Shown here: piece after piece, positions 30,278-31,131 of the stretch
Position numbering within the stretch: the first letter of the stretch is position 1
Layout of the letters: each line of letters opens with the position of its first letter
Source of the DNA: CALMKX01 sp036274895
Lineage (GTDB): Bacteria > Acidobacteriota > Thermoanaerobaculia > Multivoradales > SZUA-115
DNA length: 31,131 nucleotides
Reading direction: 5' to 3'
Assembly (NCBI GenBank): GCA_036274895.1
Contig: DASUEU010000091.1
Span: forward strand, 1-31,131
Position numbers and translations under genes: made by a program
The notes under the pieces: generated by a model
Seen by the model: only the letters and a program-made list of their open reading frames with translations
What the model was told of the DNA's origin: nothing
The model's database searches: none

Positions 30278-30958
30278 TCAGTTGAACCGCTTCGGGAACT
30301 GGCTGACGATGCCCCGGGAGAGCATGTCAGCCATCTCCAAGATGTGCTGGTGCACGGTGTCGTACGCAGCGATGTCGGCGGCCCAGTCGCCGCGCAGGCG
30401 AGCCTGTGCCTGCTGGAGCGTCAGGTCGAGGTGGTGGCGCATCTCAGCGCGAAGCGTCGCGCGGGACCAGTTGTCGGGATTCGCGTCGCTCAGGAAGTCG
30501 GCGATCTCGTCCGAGTTGGCGTACCAGCGCGTCGAGGCGGCCTTGACGCCGGCGCTGTCGCCGGCCTTTGCGGCGGTCACCACCTCGGCCGCGATCAAGA
30601 TGTGCGGCCGGAGCAGCGCTGTGAGGCCCTTGCCAGCCGCCTCGCCGTAGAAGGGCTTGATCGCGTCGCCGAGGTCCACCTGGTTGCGCAGCAGGCGCTC
30701 CGTGGTGGCCCGGGCATCAGGCAGACCGGCCGCGGCGCTCACGATGTAGAGCCGCGTCCAGGTGACGTGGTCCTCCCACAGCTTGCGCATGCCATCGTGG
30801 AAGGCGGCACGGTCGATCGACGCAGATGCGACCACCGCAGAGGGAGCCGGATTGTGGTCGTGGGCCCGGCCTGCGGACGGCGCGGTCATGGCCATGAAGA
30901 GGAGGGCGAGGGCGGTGGCGGAGGGTGGCAAGGCACTCTTTCCGAATAGACGTTTCAT
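30278..30958 (-). CDS. Periplasmic helical protein, unnamed family
   Basis: A 226-residue exported protein. Signal peptide (ATALALLFMAMTAPSAGRA), then a predicted all-helical domain: WEDHVTWTRLYIVSAAAGLP, ATTERLLRNQVDLGDAIKPF, LTALLRPHILIAAEVVTAAK, RWYANSDEIADFLS, LRAEMRHHLDLTLQQAQARL, and YDTVHQHILEMADMLSRGIV. Several spaced histidines could bind metal. I have seen this pattern in proteins of GC-rich bacteria that lie near stress genes, but I know no function and give none. ATG 30958 has GAAAGGACG upstream. The -10 region (TAGGTT, minus strand 30989-30994) resembles the operator-linked promoters here, but its upstream operator is absent where the putative insertion sequence begins. Confidence 0.8.
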   Translation of the reverse strand: MKRLFGKSALPPSATALALLFMAMTAPSAGRAHDHNPAPSAVVASASIDRAAFHDGMRKLWEDHVTWTRLYIVSAAAGLPDARATTERLLRNQVDLGDAIKPFYGEAAGKGLTALLRPHILIAAEVVTAAKAGDSAGVKAASTRWYANSDEIADFLSDANPDNWSRATLRAEMRHHLDLTLQQAQARLRGDWAADIAAYDTVHQHILEMADMLSRGIVSQFPKRFN

Positions 30959-30965
30959 GACATGG

Positions 30966-30995
30966 CGTCCTTTCTCGAACGTGTCCCCAACCTAG
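30966..30995 (-). promoter_or_regulatory. Core promoter and leader of the 30958 gene, operator missing
   Basis: Minus strand: CTAG from 30995, TTGGGGA, then ACGTTC and GAAAGGACG down to 30966. The BON lipoprotein gene has the same order (CTAG, TTGGGGA, ACGTTC, GAAAGGACG) with a one-base difference in spacing. At the place expected for the operator (from 31015 rightwards) there is no GAAGCG or GTAG-AAA-CTAC element. Confidence 0.5.
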
Positions 30996-31050
30996 CAGTC
31001 CGTGGTGAAAGCCGGCCTGCTTGGCGGGCTTGGTTTTGAGAGAATGCAGC

Positions 31051-31131
31051 ATGTCGATGGGCAATCGTGGTGAGAAGCAGCGTCCGATGTGGGTGGACGC
31101 GGGCGGAGTGTCGAAGGGTCCGGGGCACCCG
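31051..31131 (+). CDS. Probable transposase, N-terminal fragment cut by window end
   Basis: The last 27 codons of the window encode an open start, MGNRGEKQRPMWVDAGGVSK (after M-S) followed by GPGHP. This resembles the N-terminus of IS1182-like transposases, which open with a basic segment, a W-V/I patch and an SPGHPFYE-type motif. The frame runs off the end. ATG 31051 and ATG 31057 are both possible; GAGAG lies nine bases before the first. Only 27 residues are visible, so the family is a recognition by eye and not certain. Confidence 0.55.
   Translation, partial: MSMGNRGEKQRPMWVDAGGVSKGPGHP

Noticed and set aside
29165..30949. 594-codon open frame on the plus strand opposite the PLD-type gene
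   Set aside because: Antisense shadow: the opposite strand has two intact HKD motifs and a second real gene; no domain is visible in this frame.
1..31131. CRISPR arrays, tRNA or rRNA genes
   Set aside because: I looked for regularly spaced repeats and for tRNA- or rRNA-like segments in the intergenic regions and saw none.

Overview
The window is about 31 kb of very GC-rich bacterial DNA with densely packed genes. The organism looks like a diderm (Gram-negative type). There is a beta-barrel outer membrane protein, a BON-domain lipoprotein, a lipoprotein cytochrome c, and an NtrC-type regulator with two good sigma-54 promoters. The mix of YfhO and DUF6600 proteins with a class D-type sortase would suit Acidobacteriota or a deltaproteobacterial/Myxococcota-like lineage. 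That assignment is inference; no rRNA or other marker here settles it.

Layout. (1) 1-2178: a translation operon, tsf (3' end), pyrH, frr, rlmB, with stop/start overlaps. (2) 2175-9288: a YfhO-like polytopic membrane protein diverging from a FAD-dependent oxidoreductase, then two secreted hydrolase-type proteins (a beta-lactamase-fold serine hydrolase and an S41-like protease with a TPR tail). (3) 9301-13488: a cytochrome c lipoprotein, a SWIM-SNF2 helicase and a HicAB toxin-antitoxin pair. (4) 13782-17144: a GAF-GAF NarX-like kinase, its NarL-type response regulator, and a secreted DUF3494 (ice-binding-like) protein. (5) 17199-21833: a medium-chain reductase and an envelope/general stress island (YeaQ/YmgE, CsbD, a 29-residue membrane peptide, DUF883/YqjD-like, cupin, 72-residue membrane protein, BON lipoprotein, beta-barrel). 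(6) 21903-23094: a sortase next to its likely LPNTA substrate. (7) 23321-26822: a membrane kinase with an NtrC-family regulator, flanked by two small genes that each carry a sigma-54 promoter (a 74-residue membrane protein and a second CsbD). (8) 26832-30958: DUF6600 protein, DUF892/YciE, a cardiolipin-synthase-like PLD protein and a periplasmic helical protein. (9) 31051-31131: the start of what looks like a transposase, cut by the window end.

The most interesting structure is regulatory. Four intergenic regions (about 16172, 19006, 21046 and 28847) carry the same paired, inverted operator built on the palindrome GTAG-AAA-CTAC. The proximal copy sits just upstream of a CTAG-containing -10 element. 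In four of the five promoter directions the operator end and CTAG are 20 bases apart, and in the fifth 21. These promoters drive the DUF3494 gene, the 29-residue peptide, the BON-lipoprotein operon, the beta-barrel gene and the DUF892 gene, and in one direction probably CsbD. The NarL-type regulator encoded beside the first site is the obvious candidate activator, though nothing in the sequence proves it. The second two-component system appears to act through sigma-54 on its two flanking genes. Together this reads as a two-branch envelope-stress regulon. The inserted element at the right edge may have removed the operator of one former member.
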